Positions 55,202 through 63,999 of a DNA stretch of 64,000 nucleotides are shown one piece after another (position 1 is the stretch's first letter; every line of letters begins with the position of its first letter). This stretch comes from GCA-2705995 sp965661625 (lineage in GTDB: Bacteria; Bacteroidota; Bacteroidia; Flavobacteriales_G; Salibacteraceae). The notes under the pieces are model-generated. The model did not search any database and was not told the origin of the DNA. It was given only the letters and a program-made list of their open reading frames with translations. The stretch spans positions 1 to 64,000 of the forward strand of contig CBFIEM010000006.1 in assembly GCA_965661625.1 (NCBI GenBank), in the 5' to 3' direction. The position numbers and the translations under genes were made by a program.

Positions 55202-55984
55202 TTACTTACCCGGGAAATTTGGCTTGCGTTTTTCAATAAATGCTGTTGTTCCTTCTTTAAAATCAGCAGTTCCAAAGCTTTTTCCAAATGCATTAATCTC
55301 AGCTTGGTATCCGTCTACGCCATGCTGATAGCCTGCGTTCACTGCTTCAATAGCTGCAGCTATAGCAACAGGTGAATTTGCAGTGATTTTTTTGGCAATT
55401 CCCATACAGAATTCAACGAGTTCCGCCTGCTCTACAACGTGGTTTACAAGTCCCCAGTTGAGTGCTTCTTCGGCTTTAAGCATTCCTGCTGTGAAGATCA
55501 TTTCATTGGCTTTTCCTCGACCAATTAGCTGAGCTAAACGTTGCGTTCCTCCATAACCCGGAATCACGCCTAGCGACACTTCGGGTAAACCCATCCGTGC
55601 ATTCATTGATGCAACACGGATATGACAAGCCATTGCTAATTCTAGTCCACCGCCAAGAGCAAATCCATTTACTGCAGCAATGCAAGGAGTTCCTAGTTGT
55701 TCAACCAAATCGAAAAGCGTATGCTGCCCGTTTGCAGCGAGTGCTTTTCCTTCATCAATACTAAAATCTGCAAACTCTTTAATATCAGCTCCAGCAACAA
55801 ACGCTTTCTCACCGCTACCTGTAACCACAATCGCTTTGGTACCTGGGTCTTCATCAGCAGCTTTAAATGCTGAGCTCAATGCTGCTATCGTTTCTTTGTT
55901 CAGGGCATTGAGTTGTTTGGGGCGGTTGATGATAATCAGCTGAACAGCATCATGTTGTTCTGTTGTTATTGTTGAATTGCTCAT
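55202..55984 (-). CDS. Enoyl-CoA hydratase/isomerase (crotonase family)
   Basis: A 260-residue enzyme. The crotonase signatures are complete: GEKAFVAGADIKEFADF, then NGFALGGGLELAMACH with the first catalytic Glu, and GLPEVSLGVIPGYGGTQRL with the second. The likely reaction is hydration of short-chain trans-2-enoyl-CoA in fatty acid or butyrate metabolism (close to the FadB-like/Crt type). An upstream ATG (56008) would add eight residues; the start at 55984 is preferred. Transcription is with the flippase, 8 bases apart. Confidence 0.9.
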   Translation of the reverse strand: MSNSTITTEQHDAVQLIIINRPKQLNALNKETIAALSSAFKAADEDPGTKAIVVTGSGEKAFVAGADIKEFADFSIDEGKALAANGQHTLFDLVEQLGTPCIAAVNGFALGGGLELAMACHIRVASMNARMGLPEVSLGVIPGYGGTQRLAQLIGRGKANEMIFTAGMLKAEEALNWGLVNHVVEQAELVEFCMGIAKKITANSPVAIAAAIEAVNAGYQHGVDGYQAEINAFGKSFGTADFKEGTTAFIEKRKPNFPGK

Positions 55985-56010
55985 AGTTCCTGTTTTGTCG
56001 TAAGTCAAAA

Positions 56011-57495
56011 TTAAGGTTTCGCAGGTGATTCCTCTGCGTAAAGGGGCAAAGAAACGTAAAACGTAGTGCCAATCTCAGTTTCGGTTTCAAACCATATTTG
56101 TCCACCTGCAGTTTCCACTATTTTTTTAACCATAGCTAGCCCTAACCCCATACCGCTAGATTTTGTGGTGAATGAAGGCATGAAGATTTTGTCGATCATG
56201 GTAGAGGGAATACCAGACCCATTATCGCGAATACTCACCAAAACGTTTTGTTCATCACGATCAATCCCAAGAACAACTTTACCATTCGGATTATCTTGTG
56301 TTGCTTGAACTGCATTCTTGACCAAGTTTCCAAAAACACGCAAGAGCTGTTCTTTATCTGCCCACACATGTGATTCAGGGAATGGGGTTTCTTTCAGCAC
56401 CAGCTGAGCACCATTACCTTCTTTGTCGTTATAGAGGTCGACCACAGAGGTGAGCACATCATATATGTTCAGGGATTCGAGTTTTGCTTTAGGCATTTTG
56501 GCAAAATTCGAAAACTCAGTAGCTATCCTTGAAAGGGTGTCGATTTGTTCAATCATAGTATTGCTAAAACGAGCTAGCTTGCTGTCGATATCTGCTGGGT
56601 CTGCCTTTAATGTGCGTTGTAAATGCTGAATACTCAGGCGCATTGGAGTAAGCGGATTTTTAATTTCGTGGGCTACCTGCTTGGCCATTTCTTTCCATGC
56701 TGTTTCACGTTCGCTCTTTGCTAAGCGCTGAGTGCTGTCCTCCAGCTTATCTACGAGGTTGTTGTAGCTTTCAATTAAGGCACCAATTTCATCGTTACTG
56801 TTCCACGAAAGCTTTTCGTTTTTACTATTGATTTTAAATGCAGTAATGCGGTTACGAATGCGATTTAACCCTTCGGTAATGTAGCTTACAAGAAAATAAG
56901 CGAGCAGTGAAGCACCGATGAATAGTCCCAGGTAAATTTGTGCTAGGGTAGATAAAAACTGATTCAGCTCCCGCTTGTTTTGTTCTTCACTTTTGAGGTA
57001 CGGAAGGTTTATTATCGCTATGTTTTGGTTATCAGCATTTACGAGGTAGAAGTAGGTTGAAAGGTAATTCAAGTCGTAGATCTGTTCATTGATCAAGATT
57101 TGTTCGTCCGCATTTGCGAGTTGAGTCATTACCGTGTCCGAAAGTTTTAGCGGGCGATTCTCATTTTCGTACATGTCGAGGTTTGTAGAGCCCAATAAGT
57201 CACCATCAATGGTGTAAACATTGAGGTCAAGGTTGTGAATATCGGCTAGTTCTTGAATTTTATTTTCAAGCTGGACATTCACTTCTTGGATGTTGTTTTC
57301 GGTAGTAAAATAGTTCAATGAGAGCATGATGCTATGCTCTTTACGTTGAAGTCGATCGCGGTGATAGTTTTCGTTTTGGCGTTTAAAAAACGCAAGGGTT
57401 CCAATCCCGATAACCACCAATGATAGAGCAATCAAGGTTACCATTGACAGGTATATCCGCGTGCTTAGGCCTAAACTAAATCGTTGTTTTTTCAC
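56011..57495 (-). CDS. HAMP-domain sensor histidine kinase, NtrY-like
   Basis: A 494-residue membrane kinase. Helix 1 is IYLSMVTLIALSLVVIGIGTLAF; a periplasmic sensor region follows; helix 2 (IYLGLFIGASLLAYFLVSYI) leads to HAMP (IRNRITAFKINSKNEKLSW), then AKQVAHEIKNPLTPMRLSIQHL with the phospho-His, NLVKNAVQATQDNPNG (N box), SIRDNGSGIPSTM (G1) and SSGMGLGLAMVKKI (G2). The 'KNPLTPMRLSIQ' H box is typical of the NtrY group. No response regulator is adjacent. It follows the ATP synthase terminator. Confidence 0.88.
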   Translation of the reverse strand: MKKQRFSLGLSTRIYLSMVTLIALSLVVIGIGTLAFFKRQNENYHRDRLQRKEHSIMLSLNYFTTENNIQEVNVQLENKIQELADIHNLDLNVYTIDGDLLGSTNLDMYENENRPLKLSDTVMTQLANADEQILINEQIYDLNYLSTYFYLVNADNQNIAIINLPYLKSEEQNKRELNQFLSTLAQIYLGLFIGASLLAYFLVSYITEGLNRIRNRITAFKINSKNEKLSWNSNDEIGALIESYNNLVDKLEDSTQRLAKSERETAWKEMAKQVAHEIKNPLTPMRLSIQHLQRTLKADPADIDSKLARFSNTMIEQIDTLSRIATEFSNFAKMPKAKLESLNIYDVLTSVVDLYNDKEGNGAQLVLKETPFPESHVWADKEQLLRVFGNLVKNAVQATQDNPNGKVVLGIDRDEQNVLVSIRDNGSGIPSTMIDKIFMPSFTTKSSGMGLGLAMVKKIVETAGGQIWFETETEIGTTFYVSLPLYAEESPAKP

Positions 57496-57566
57496 AATTT
57501 GGGTTGGATACGAAAGATATCAATTTTCATGCAGGAGTTGAAAGTGGATTTGCCACGGATAGGGGC

Positions 57567-57602
57567 AAAAAAAAACCCTTGCAAAATGTGCAAGGGTTTT
57601 TA
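57567..57602 (-). terminator. Terminator of the ATP synthase operon
   Basis: On the minus strand AAACCCTTGCA / TGCAAGGGTTT (perfect 11 bp, 5-base loop) runs into a T tract of about nine, 18 bases after the atpG stop. The symmetric A/T flanks make it possibly bidirectional. Confidence 0.9.
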
Positions 57603-57620
57603 ATATACGTTTTGGATTTA

Positions 57621-58499
57621 TTACCCATTCAATGCTTCTGCTCCACCAACAATCTCAAGGATTTCTTTGGTGATCGAAGCTTGACGTGCTTTGTTATACG
57701 TCAAACGCAGGTCTTTCAATAAATCAGACGCGTTATCAGTTGCTTTGTGCATGGCAGTCATACGTGCACCATGTTCGGAAGCAAATGAATCAAGCACCCC
57801 TTTGTAGAGTTGTGTTTTTAGTGTTTTCGGGATTACCATTTCCAAAATTTCTGCTTTTTCTGGCTCGAAGATGTAATCTGAAGCGGCTTCACCTGCATCC
57901 TCTTGTGGCGGCAAAACAGGAAGAAACTGTTCGGCAACTACTTCTTGAACAGCAGCATTCTTAAAACGGTTATACACCATCACCACCTTATCGTAGTGAC
58001 CGGAGGCAAACGCTGCCATAAGTTGTTCAGCAATGCGTGCTACCTCGTCAAAAACGAGGTTTTCATAAACGTCGTTAAAGTTTGAAGGCATTACTTCTTC
58101 TGGAACAACATTCGGTGTGCGTTTGAACGCATCTAGTGCTTTTTTCCCAATACTTACCACGTGCACATCGGCATCAGCGTAAGTTTCGTTGATTTCGCGG
58201 CCAACTCGTTTAATAATGGACGAATTAAAAGCACCACACAAACCACGGTTGGAAGTAATCGCAACAACTAATACGCGTTTAACTTCGCGTTGTTCTGCAA
58301 ATACACCTTCCGAGCTATCCATTTCTGATGAAAGGTTGGACAGGATATCCTGCAACTTTTCGGCGTATGGACGCATTTGAGTAATGGCATCTTGAGCTTT
58401 TTTTAGCTTAGCGGCAGAAACCATCTTCATAGCAGATGTAATCTGCATGGTGGAATTTACCGATGTAATCCGCTCTTTTACCTCTTTTAAACTGGGCAT
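57621..58499 (-). CDS. atpG: ATP synthase subunit gamma
   Basis: A 292-residue central-stalk subunit of F1. The N-terminus LKEVKERITSVNSTMQITSAMKMVSAAKLKKAQ (core QITSAMKMVSAAKLKKA) and the C-terminus ARMTAMHKATDNASDLLKDL with the final EILEIVGGAEAL are diagnostic. The middle VVAITSNRGLCGAFNSSI is also conserved. It is the last gene of the operon, 36 bases after atpA, followed by the terminator. Confidence 0.97.
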   Translation of the reverse strand: MPSLKEVKERITSVNSTMQITSAMKMVSAAKLKKAQDAITQMRPYAEKLQDILSNLSSEMDSSEGVFAEQREVKRVLVVAITSNRGLCGAFNSSIIKRVGREINETYADADVHVVSIGKKALDAFKRTPNVVPEEVMPSNFNDVYENLVFDEVARIAEQLMAAFASGHYDKVVMVYNRFKNAAVQEVVAEQFLPVLPPQEDAGEAASDYIFEPEKAEILEMVIPKTLKTQLYKGVLDSFASEHGARMTAMHKATDNASDLLKDLRLTYNKARQASITKEILEIVGGAEALNG

Positions 58500-58535
58500 A
58501 ATCCCTTGCGTTTAAGTTCTTTAATTAACGTTGGC

Positions 58536-60110
58536 TTAGTATTTCGAAGCCAAATCAGCACATACTTTTTCTATGGTAGAGATGGCATCGTCTGATAATT
58601 TACCAGCCTTAAGCGTATCCATCACATCGCGATGTTGTGCTTTCATCAATTCCAAGAATTCAGTTTCAAACGCTTTAACCTGGTTAACAGGAACACGTTG
58701 AATTAAGCCTTTAGTACCGCAGTAGATGATTGCAATTTGCTCTTCAACTGTTAGCGGTTTGTTTTGTGCTTGTTTTAGTATTTCCACATTACGTGCACCT
58801 TTGTCGAGAACTGCTTTGGTAGCAGCATCGAGGTCAGATCCAAACTTCGAGAAGGCCTCAAGTTCACGGTACTGTGCTTGATCTAACTTCAAGGTACCAG
58901 CAACTTTTTTCATGGACTTAATTTGAGCAGAACCACCAACGCGTGAAACCGATATACCCACATTAATTGCTGGTCGCACTCCTGAGTTAAACAGGTTCGT
59001 TTCTAGGAAAATCTGACCATCAGTAATCGAAATTACATTGGTAGGAATGTATGCAGAAACATCACTTGCCTGTGTTTCAATAATTGGAAGTGCAGTAAGT
59101 GAACCGCCACCTTTTACTTTGCCTTTAAGCGAAGCAGGAAGGTCATTCATTTGGCTTGCAATCTCGTCTGATGCATTCATTTTTGCTGCACGCTCAAGTA
59201 AGCGAGAGTGTAAGAAGAATACATCACCTGGATATGCCTCACGACCTGGAGGACGACGAAGAAGTAGCGATACTTCACGGTATGCAACTGCTTGTTTCGA
59301 TAAATCATCAAAAACGATCAATGAAGGACGACCTGTATCTCGGAAGTACTCACCAATTGCTGCACCTGTAAATGGAGCATAAAACTGCATTGGAGCAGGA
59401 TCAGATGCATTTGCCGCAACAATAGTTGTATAGGCCATTGCTCCAGCATCTTCAAGTGTTTTTACAATTCCAGCAACTGTAGACGCTTTCTGTCCAATAG
59501 CAACATAAATACAATATACAGGCTCTCCGCGATCGTAAAATTCTTTTTGATTGATGATGGTATCAATCGCTACGGTAGTTTTACCCGTTTGACGGTCACC
59601 AATAATCAACTCACGTTGACCACGTCCAATTGGAATCATCGCATCAATTGCTTTGATACCTGTTTGAAGTGGTTCGTTAACTGGCTGACGATAGATTACA
59701 CCAGGTGCTTTACGCTCAATTGGCATTTCAAATGTCTCACCTTCGATCGGACCTTTTCCATCGATTGGATGTCCTAGTGTATCCACTACACGACCAACAA
59801 TGCCTTCGCCAACTTTAACAGAGGCAATCATTTTAGTACGCTTAACAGATGAACCTTCGTGGATACCTGTGCTTGCTCCGAGCAATACAGCACCAACATT
59901 GTCTTCTTCTAAGTTTAGCGCGATACCGCGAAGACCGTTTTCAAATTCGATCAACTCACCGTATTGAACTGACGTCAATCCGTAAATACGTGCAATTCCA
60001 TCACCAACTTGTAGAACGGTTCCTACTTCCTCAAGGTCAGCTTCGCTTTTAAATCCTGCTAATTGCTCCCTTAAGATTGCTGTGATTTCTCCTGGTTTTA
60101 CTTCTGCCAT
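58536..60110 (-). CDS. atpA: ATP synthase subunit alpha
   Basis: A 524-residue F1 subunit. The Walker A is GDRQTGKT; GIARIYGLTSVQYGELIEF, AYREVSLLLRRPPGREAYPG and the PAINVGISVSRVGGSAQ signature near the C-terminal part are present. Length is normal. It follows atpH by 37 bases. Confidence 0.98.
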   Translation of the reverse strand: MAEVKPGEITAILREQLAGFKSEADLEEVGTVLQVGDGIARIYGLTSVQYGELIEFENGLRGIALNLEEDNVGAVLLGASTGIHEGSSVKRTKMIASVKVGEGIVGRVVDTLGHPIDGKGPIEGETFEMPIERKAPGVIYRQPVNEPLQTGIKAIDAMIPIGRGQRELIIGDRQTGKTTVAIDTIINQKEFYDRGEPVYCIYVAIGQKASTVAGIVKTLEDAGAMAYTTIVAANASDPAPMQFYAPFTGAAIGEYFRDTGRPSLIVFDDLSKQAVAYREVSLLLRRPPGREAYPGDVFFLHSRLLERAAKMNASDEIASQMNDLPASLKGKVKGGGSLTALPIIETQASDVSAYIPTNVISITDGQIFLETNLFNSGVRPAINVGISVSRVGGSAQIKSMKKVAGTLKLDQAQYRELEAFSKFGSDLDAATKAVLDKGARNVEILKQAQNKPLTVEEQIAIIYCGTKGLIQRVPVNQVKAFETEFLELMKAQHRDVMDTLKAGKLSDDAISTIEKVCADLASKY

Positions 60111-60147
60111 TTTATGAAGTTTTAATGGGCTGATAAACGCAGCCTAC

Positions 60148-60708
60148 TCAATCTATTTTTGATACGTAATGATCATTAATTAATGCGCGCTTCAGATCTT
60201 CCAATGTATGCGAGATACTCGCATCAATTTGACGGTCACCTACTTTTAAGATAATTCCACCAATAATGGATTCATCTACATGCTCAACGATCTCTATGGT
60301 TCCGCTCACTGCTTCAGCCACAATTTTCTTGATCGTTTCTTTCTCGGTTTCGCTCAACGCATATGCCGATGTAACTTCAGCAGTTACAATATTCATGTGC
60401 GCTTTATATTGGCGTTCGAATGCCAGAGCGATTTCGCTCATAATTGCTTCGCGACTGTGGCGTATGATAAGCAATATGAAGTTGTATACGAGTTCTGACA
60501 AACTGCTTTTCAGAACGCGTTCAACTACCGCTTCTTTCTGATCAGGTTTGATCACCTCGCTAGCTAGAAAGCTTCTGAAATCTCGCGAGTCATGCAAAAC
60601 ACCACTCAGGGTTTGCATGTCTTGCATTGTCACATCAAGGTGGTTTTGCTCAATGGACAATTCCAAAAGTGCTTTGGCGTAACGAATGGCTGACTTTGTT
60701 CCTTTCAT
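60148..60708 (-). CDS. atpH: ATP synthase subunit delta
   Basis: A 186-residue peripheral-stalk subunit (OSCP homologue). The N-terminus SAIRYAKALLELSIEQNHLD and the C-terminal DESIIGGIILKVGDRQIDAS with SHTLEDLKRAL are the family signatures. It lies between atpF (7 bases) and atpA. Confidence 0.95.
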   Translation of the reverse strand: MKGTKSAIRYAKALLELSIEQNHLDVTMQDMQTLSGVLHDSRDFRSFLASEVIKPDQKEAVVERVLKSSLSELVYNFILLIIRHSREAIMSEIALAFERQYKAHMNIVTAEVTSAYALSETEKETIKKIVAEAVSGTIEIVEHVDESIIGGIILKVGDRQIDASISHTLEDLKRALINDHYVSKID

Positions 60709-60715
60709 GTCGGAA

Positions 60716-61231
60716 TTAGTTCATTTTCACATCGTCGAGCAACTTGCTCACCAACGCTTTTTGTTTATCGTCGTTTGCCAATTGATCGCGTAGAACTTTC
60801 TCTGCAATTTCCAGTGAGAGAGAGGCTACTTGTGTTTTGATCTCAGCCACAGCTGACTTCTTCTCGTTTTCAATGGCTTCTTTCGCCTGAGACATTACAC
60901 GGTCAGCTTCGACTTTGGCATTCTTTTTTGCTTCAGCAATTAATGCATCTTTCGTTTCACGTGCCTCTTTCAACAGGTTGTCGCGCTCTTCGCGTGCCTC
61001 TTTCAATAAAGCTTCGTTAGATGCCTGCAATGCTGCCATTTCCTCTTTGGCCTTCTCTGCCGAGCGCAGTGCTTCTTCAATATTCGATTCGCGTTCTTTA
61101 ACAACGCCCAAGATTGGCTTCCACGCAAACTTAGTGAGTAAGAACAATAAGATAAGAAATGCAACCGCAGTCCAAATGGCTAAACCCACATCTGGAGTTA
61201 CTAGTGGCGGAAGGCTTGCTGCTAATATCAT
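60716..61231 (-). CDS. atpF: ATP synthase subunit b
   Basis: A 171-residue stator subunit. One N-terminal membrane helix (LAIWTAVAFLILLFLLTKFAW) is followed by KPILGVVKERESNIEEAL and a long Ala/Glu/Lys-rich coiled coil. It lies downstream of atpE with an intervening hairpin. Confidence 0.95.
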   Translation of the reverse strand: MILAASLPPLVTPDVGLAIWTAVAFLILLFLLTKFAWKPILGVVKERESNIEEALRSAEKAKEEMAALQASNEALLKEAREERDNLLKEARETKDALIAEAKKNAKVEADRVMSQAKEAIENEKKSAVAEIKTQVASLSLEIAEKVLRDQLANDDKQKALVSKLLDDVKMN

Positions 61232-61261
61232 GATTGTATATTTTGTTGTGTTCTTTTTTTA

Positions 61262-61302
61262 AAAGTTGGGCCTACAGCCAATCGCTGCAGGAGCCCAACT
61301 TT
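61262..61302 (-). promoter_or_regulatory. Intercistronic hairpin between atpE and atpF
   Basis: On the minus strand AAAGTTGGGC and GCCCAACTTT pair over 10 bp with a further 7-bp inner stem (one mismatch). It sits 15 bases after the atpE stop and 31 before the atpF ATG. A weak T run overlaps the stem foot, so it may be an attenuator or a stability element that raises atpE mRNA relative to downstream genes. Confidence 0.5.
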
Positions 61303-61316
61303 GTGCATTTTTCTGC

Positions 61317-61520
61317 TTAGAAGAATGCTGATGCAACAACACCGAATAAAGCTACACCTTCAATAAGTGCTGCAGCGATAATCATTGCTGTTTGAATTTT
61401 TCCTGAAGCTTCAGGCTGTCTTGCCATTGCTTCGGTTGCAGATCCACCAATACGTCCGATTCCTAGTCCGGCTCCCAATACTGAAAGACCTACTCCAATT
61501 GCTGCTAATGTACCAGTCAT
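61317..61520 (-). CDS. atpE: ATP synthase subunit c
   Basis: A 67-residue-class proteolipid starting MTGTLAAIGVGLSVLGAGLG. The polar loop is EAMARQPEASGKIQTAM and the ion-binding Glu lies in helix 2 (AAALIEGVALFGVV). Glu followed by Gly, without the Ser-Thr of sodium-binding rings, suggests proton coupling. An open frame extends upstream to 61574, but the ATG at 61520 fits the family. Confidence 0.96.
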   Translation of the reverse strand: MTGTLAAIGVGLSVLGAGLGIGRIGGSATEAMARQPEASGKIQTAMIIAAALIEGVALFGVVASAFF

Positions 61521-61557
61521 GTTAACTTGATTTATAGAGATTAAAAAATTCCAATTG

Positions 61558-62649
61558 TTAATGATGCTCTTCAACCGCCATTCCGATGAATAGTGCTGAT
61601 AGCAAAGTAAAAATATATGCCTGCAATGCTGCTACTAATAATTCCAGGGTATTCATAAATACCATAAATGGAATTGAAAGTGCCGACATAGCAACTGATT
61701 CAAAAATAAAAATCAACGATACTAAACTCAAGATAAGGATGTGCCCTGCTGTGATGTTTGCAAACAAACGAATCATCAATGCAAATGGCTTGGTAAGTAA
61801 CCCAATTACCTCAACCGGAATCATAATAGGATAAAGCCACCATGGAACAGGAGGCATAAACACGTGCGACCAATGCCCTTTATTGGCAGAAACCTGAGTG
61901 ATGATAAAAGTGAAACACGCCAAAACTAAAGTTACCGCAATATTCCCTGTAAGGTTTGGTGCCAATACTGGAATTAACCCAAATAAGTTGTTTACCCAGA
62001 TGAAGAAGAATACCGTCAATAAAAACGGCACGAACTTATTTACATGGCGTGAAGGAATGTTTGGACGTGCAATGTCGTCACGAACAAAAAGAACTAGTGG
62101 TTCCATAAAACCAGCTAAGCCTTTAGGTACGCCTCCTGTCTTGCGATAAGATTTAGCCGTACTTCCAAAAAGCCAGAGCAATACAATCATAGAAAGCAAC
62201 ATAGCCGCTACATTCTTCGTGATCGACAAATCCAAGGGCTGCTTATTGAGCGGGTGGTGGTTTTCGTCGAATTGGAGACCAGCTTCATCTACAACGTAGA
62301 TTTCGTTGTGGTACAAGGCATAAGTGACATCACCTTTCGTTACGGTTTCTTCACCATGGTGGAATGCTGACGATAAGAAGATATCTACTGAGCCATTGTG
62401 CACCAAAATAACAGGCAATGCAATGCTTACCGGATGAACATGCCCTTCTGCGTCACGCGTGTCCCAAAGGTGCCAATCATGTGCATCAGCAATGTGATGC
62501 ATGATCATTTCTTTCGCATTGAATGAAGACTCCTCAGCTGTATCAGCACCATGTTCTGCCGCAGATGCGAACGAATGTTGAATTCCAACGAAAGACATCA
62601 ATGCCGCGAGGGCAAATGCTGTAATGTTTAAACGACTCAATTCCTGCAT
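61558..62649 (-). CDS. atpB: ATP synthase subunit a
   Basis: A 363-residue F0 channel subunit. A signal-like start (ITAFALAALMSFVGIQHSFA) and about 100 residues of His-rich periplasmic extension precede the membrane core, a layout seen in Bacteroidota. The core contains KPFALMIRLFANITAGHIL with the essential Arg, and FMNTLELLVAALQAYIFTLL. The start MQELSRLN at 62649 is preferred to the upstream ATG, which lies in the promoter region. Confidence 0.95.
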   Translation of the reverse strand: MQELSRLNITAFALAALMSFVGIQHSFASAAEHGADTAEESSFNAKEMIMHHIADAHDWHLWDTRDAEGHVHPVSIALPVILVHNGSVDIFLSSAFHHGEETVTKGDVTYALYHNEIYVVDEAGLQFDENHHPLNKQPLDLSITKNVAAMLLSMIVLLWLFGSTAKSYRKTGGVPKGLAGFMEPLVLFVRDDIARPNIPSRHVNKFVPFLLTVFFFIWVNNLFGLIPVLAPNLTGNIAVTLVLACFTFIITQVSANKGHWSHVFMPPVPWWLYPIMIPVEVIGLLTKPFALMIRLFANITAGHILILSLVSLIFIFESVAMSALSIPFMVFMNTLELLVAALQAYIFTLLSALFIGMAVEEHH

Positions 62650-62691
62650 GTTATCAAAATTTCGGGCTTCAACGCCTTCCAAAAATCGGTG

Positions 62692-62699
62692 CAAATTTA
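62692..62699 (-). promoter_or_regulatory. Possible internal promoter of atpB
   Basis: TAAATTTG on the minus strand matches TAnnTTTG exactly, 43 bases before the atpB ATG, with a CTTG element 18 bases upstream. This would allow atpB-G to be transcribed independently of bactofilin and atpZ. Confidence 0.45.
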
Positions 62700-62775
62700 G
62701 GCAAAAAAACATAGTGGCAAGGTTAAAAGTTAGCGTTTTTCACACCTGTTGATAACCAGAAAAAATCCTTGATAA

Positions 62776-63162
62776 TCAGTTAGTTTGCTTCACCATGAAC
62801 ATGGCTATGAAAGCTTCTGCTCCCAAATAGATAAAGTAACTTATAAAAAAGTGTCCTAAGAGTACTTTGGGTAGGGGGTCGTTGGCCTGAGATTTAAGCA
62901 GAACAAAGTATACCGCAACAACTACCAATTTAAGCAGAACACTCGCTAGAAACGTCACTCCAATTTTTTCCCGATCTACGTTTGAAACGGCCTGCAGGGC
63001 AATAAGAACAAGGAGCGACATTACACCAGAGATCAGGTGGATTTGTAATACCCAGTTGCTTGGAAATGCCCAGCCCATTGCAAAAATAGCTGAAGTGTGA
63101 AGCAGCCAAAGCAAGAGGGTTATGGAAGTGGCAAAAAGTGCATGCCGAACGTATGCATTCAT
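62776..63162 (-). CDS. Membrane protein of the ATP synthase operon (AtpI-position)
   Basis: A 128-residue protein with four membrane helices (ALFATSITLLLWLLHTSAIF; LQIHLISGVMSLLVLIALQA; VTFLASVLLKLVVVAVYFVL; FFISYFIYLGAEAFIAMFMV). Position between atpZ and atpB is that of AtpI, and Bacteroidota carry a similar protein there (possibly the DUF6168 family). Its start overlaps the atpZ stop by 4 bases. A chaperone role in c-ring assembly is inference from position. Confidence 0.7.
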   Translation of the reverse strand: MNAYVRHALFATSITLLLWLLHTSAIFAMGWAFPSNWVLQIHLISGVMSLLVLIALQAVSNVDREKIGVTFLASVLLKLVVVAVYFVLLKSQANDPLPKVLLGHFFISYFIYLGAEAFIAMFMVKQTN

Positions 63163-63392
63163 TTGCTGTCGTGTAAGAGTTGTCTAATAACCAAGTAGAT
63201 TGCTGCAAAAACAGCGAAGAGTGAACATATTAGGGTGTAAAGCGGGAACTCGGGGTTTTCACCATCAAGCCAAATGCCAAGCCAAGTGCCGAGCCCAATT
63301 ACCGCGGCCATTTGGATACCAATTCCCGTGTACTTCGCAGCTACCTCAAGCGGTTTTTTCTTGCTGGGACTGTTGTTCGCGTTGTCGCTCAT
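63159..63392 (-). CDS. atpZ: AtpZ/AtpI family protein
   Basis: A 77-residue protein with two membrane helices (YTGIGIQMAAVIGLGTWLGIWLD and LYTLICSLFAVFAAIYLVIRQ). KYTGIGIQMA...GTWLGIWLD is the family signature. AtpZ with AtpI aids ATP synthase assembly and has been linked to divalent-cation transport. Its 5' end overlaps the bactofilin 3' end by 47 bases in another frame. Confidence 0.85.
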   Translation of the reverse strand: MSDNANNSPSKKKPLEVAAKYTGIGIQMAAVIGLGTWLGIWLDGENPEFPLYTLICSLFAVFAAIYLVIRQLLHDSK

Positions 63393-63771
63393 TTGTAATG
63401 TCTTTCAACTTACCAGAAAGGGTAAATTGACCTTCGAGTGCAGCTCCTGGTTCAACCGACATTTTGCCGTATACCATTTCACCGCTAAATACTCCTGTTT
63501 CTTGGATGCTTACCATCTCTGTTGCGTGAAGTTTACCTTCAATTTGTCCGGCGATGTTTGCCATAGCGCAACGCGCTTCTCCGCGTACAGTTCCCGTTGG
63601 ACCTACAACAAGTTTTCCTTTTGAAGTAATTTGACCGTCTACTTCGCCGTCAATCCGAATATCGCCTTCTGCTGTAATTTCACCGACGATTTTTGTGCCT
63701 TGTGCAATGTGATTACGCAAACCAGTGTCTGCTTCATTATTCTTAGCCATTGTTCCGGATTTTTTAAACAT
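63346..63771 (-). CDS. Bactofilin (polymer-forming cytoskeletal protein)
   Basis: A 141-residue protein forming nucleotide-independent filaments. The right-handed beta-helix core is visible: NHIAQGTKIVGEITAEGDIRIDGEVDGQI, with the repeats KLVVGPTGTVRGEARCAMAN and ATEMVSIQETGVFSGEM (quoted in pieces). A Gln/Glu-rich tail follows. The start at 63771 (MFKKSG) is preferred; a second ATG lies seven codons in. A -7 box TATATTTG is 20 bases upstream. First gene of the ATP synthase transcript. Confidence 0.9.
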   Translation of the reverse strand: MFKKSGTMAKNNEADTGLRNHIAQGTKIVGEITAEGDIRIDGEVDGQITSKGKLVVGPTGTVRGEARCAMANIAGQIEGKLHATEMVSIQETGVFSGEMVYGKMSVEPGAALEGQFTLSGKLKDITNERQREQQSQQEKTA

Positions 63772-63790
63772 AATGAGTACTAATGGTGGG

Positions 63791-63798
63791 CAAATATA
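63791..63798 (-). promoter_or_regulatory. Probable -7 promoter box of the bactofilin-atp operon
   Basis: TATATTTG on the minus strand matches TAnnTTTG exactly, 20 bases before the bactofilin ATG. It lies between this gene and the end of the upstream gene (63829), so it can start the operon. A consensus -33 element is not obvious. Confidence 0.4.
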
Positions 63799-63828
63799 AC
63801 AACTTCATGCTAGGTGGACTTTCAACGC

Positions 63829-63999
63829 TTACTCATATTCATTTGCATGAAAGTCAGCATACTGCTCAATAGACTTGAGCTTATAGAACGTGGCGTAGTT
63901 GGTGTAAGAGATTACGAATATGGAGTAATCAACACTGTTTAGCTGGGCCAATTTGAGCTTGTCGTTTTTAAAAGCCCTTAAATAGTTTAGGGCGCGCTT
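63829..63999 (-). CDS. C-terminal end of a TPR-type protein, possibly PorW/SprE
   Basis: Only 56 residues before the TAA are visible, continuing past the window edge: KRALNYLRAFKNDKLKLA, then DYSIFVISYTNYATFYKLKS and a closing YADFHANEYE. The FVIS...N...FYK...Y..F pattern resembles, from memory, the C-terminus of the type IX secretion lipoprotein PorW/SprE, which often lies just upstream of bactofilin in flavobacteria. With so little sequence the assignment is tentative. Confidence 0.5.
   Translation of the reverse strand, partial: KRALNYLRAFKNDKLKLAQLNSVDYSIFVISYTNYATFYKLKSIEQYADFHANEYE

Noticed and set aside
60954..60963. GTTTCACGTG half of a parS site inside atpF
   Set aside because: The right half does not match, so it is only a chance half-site.
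62740..62760. DnaA-box-like TGTTGATAA
   Set aside because: One mismatch and isolated; no cluster of boxes or AT-rich unwinding region, so no origin is called.
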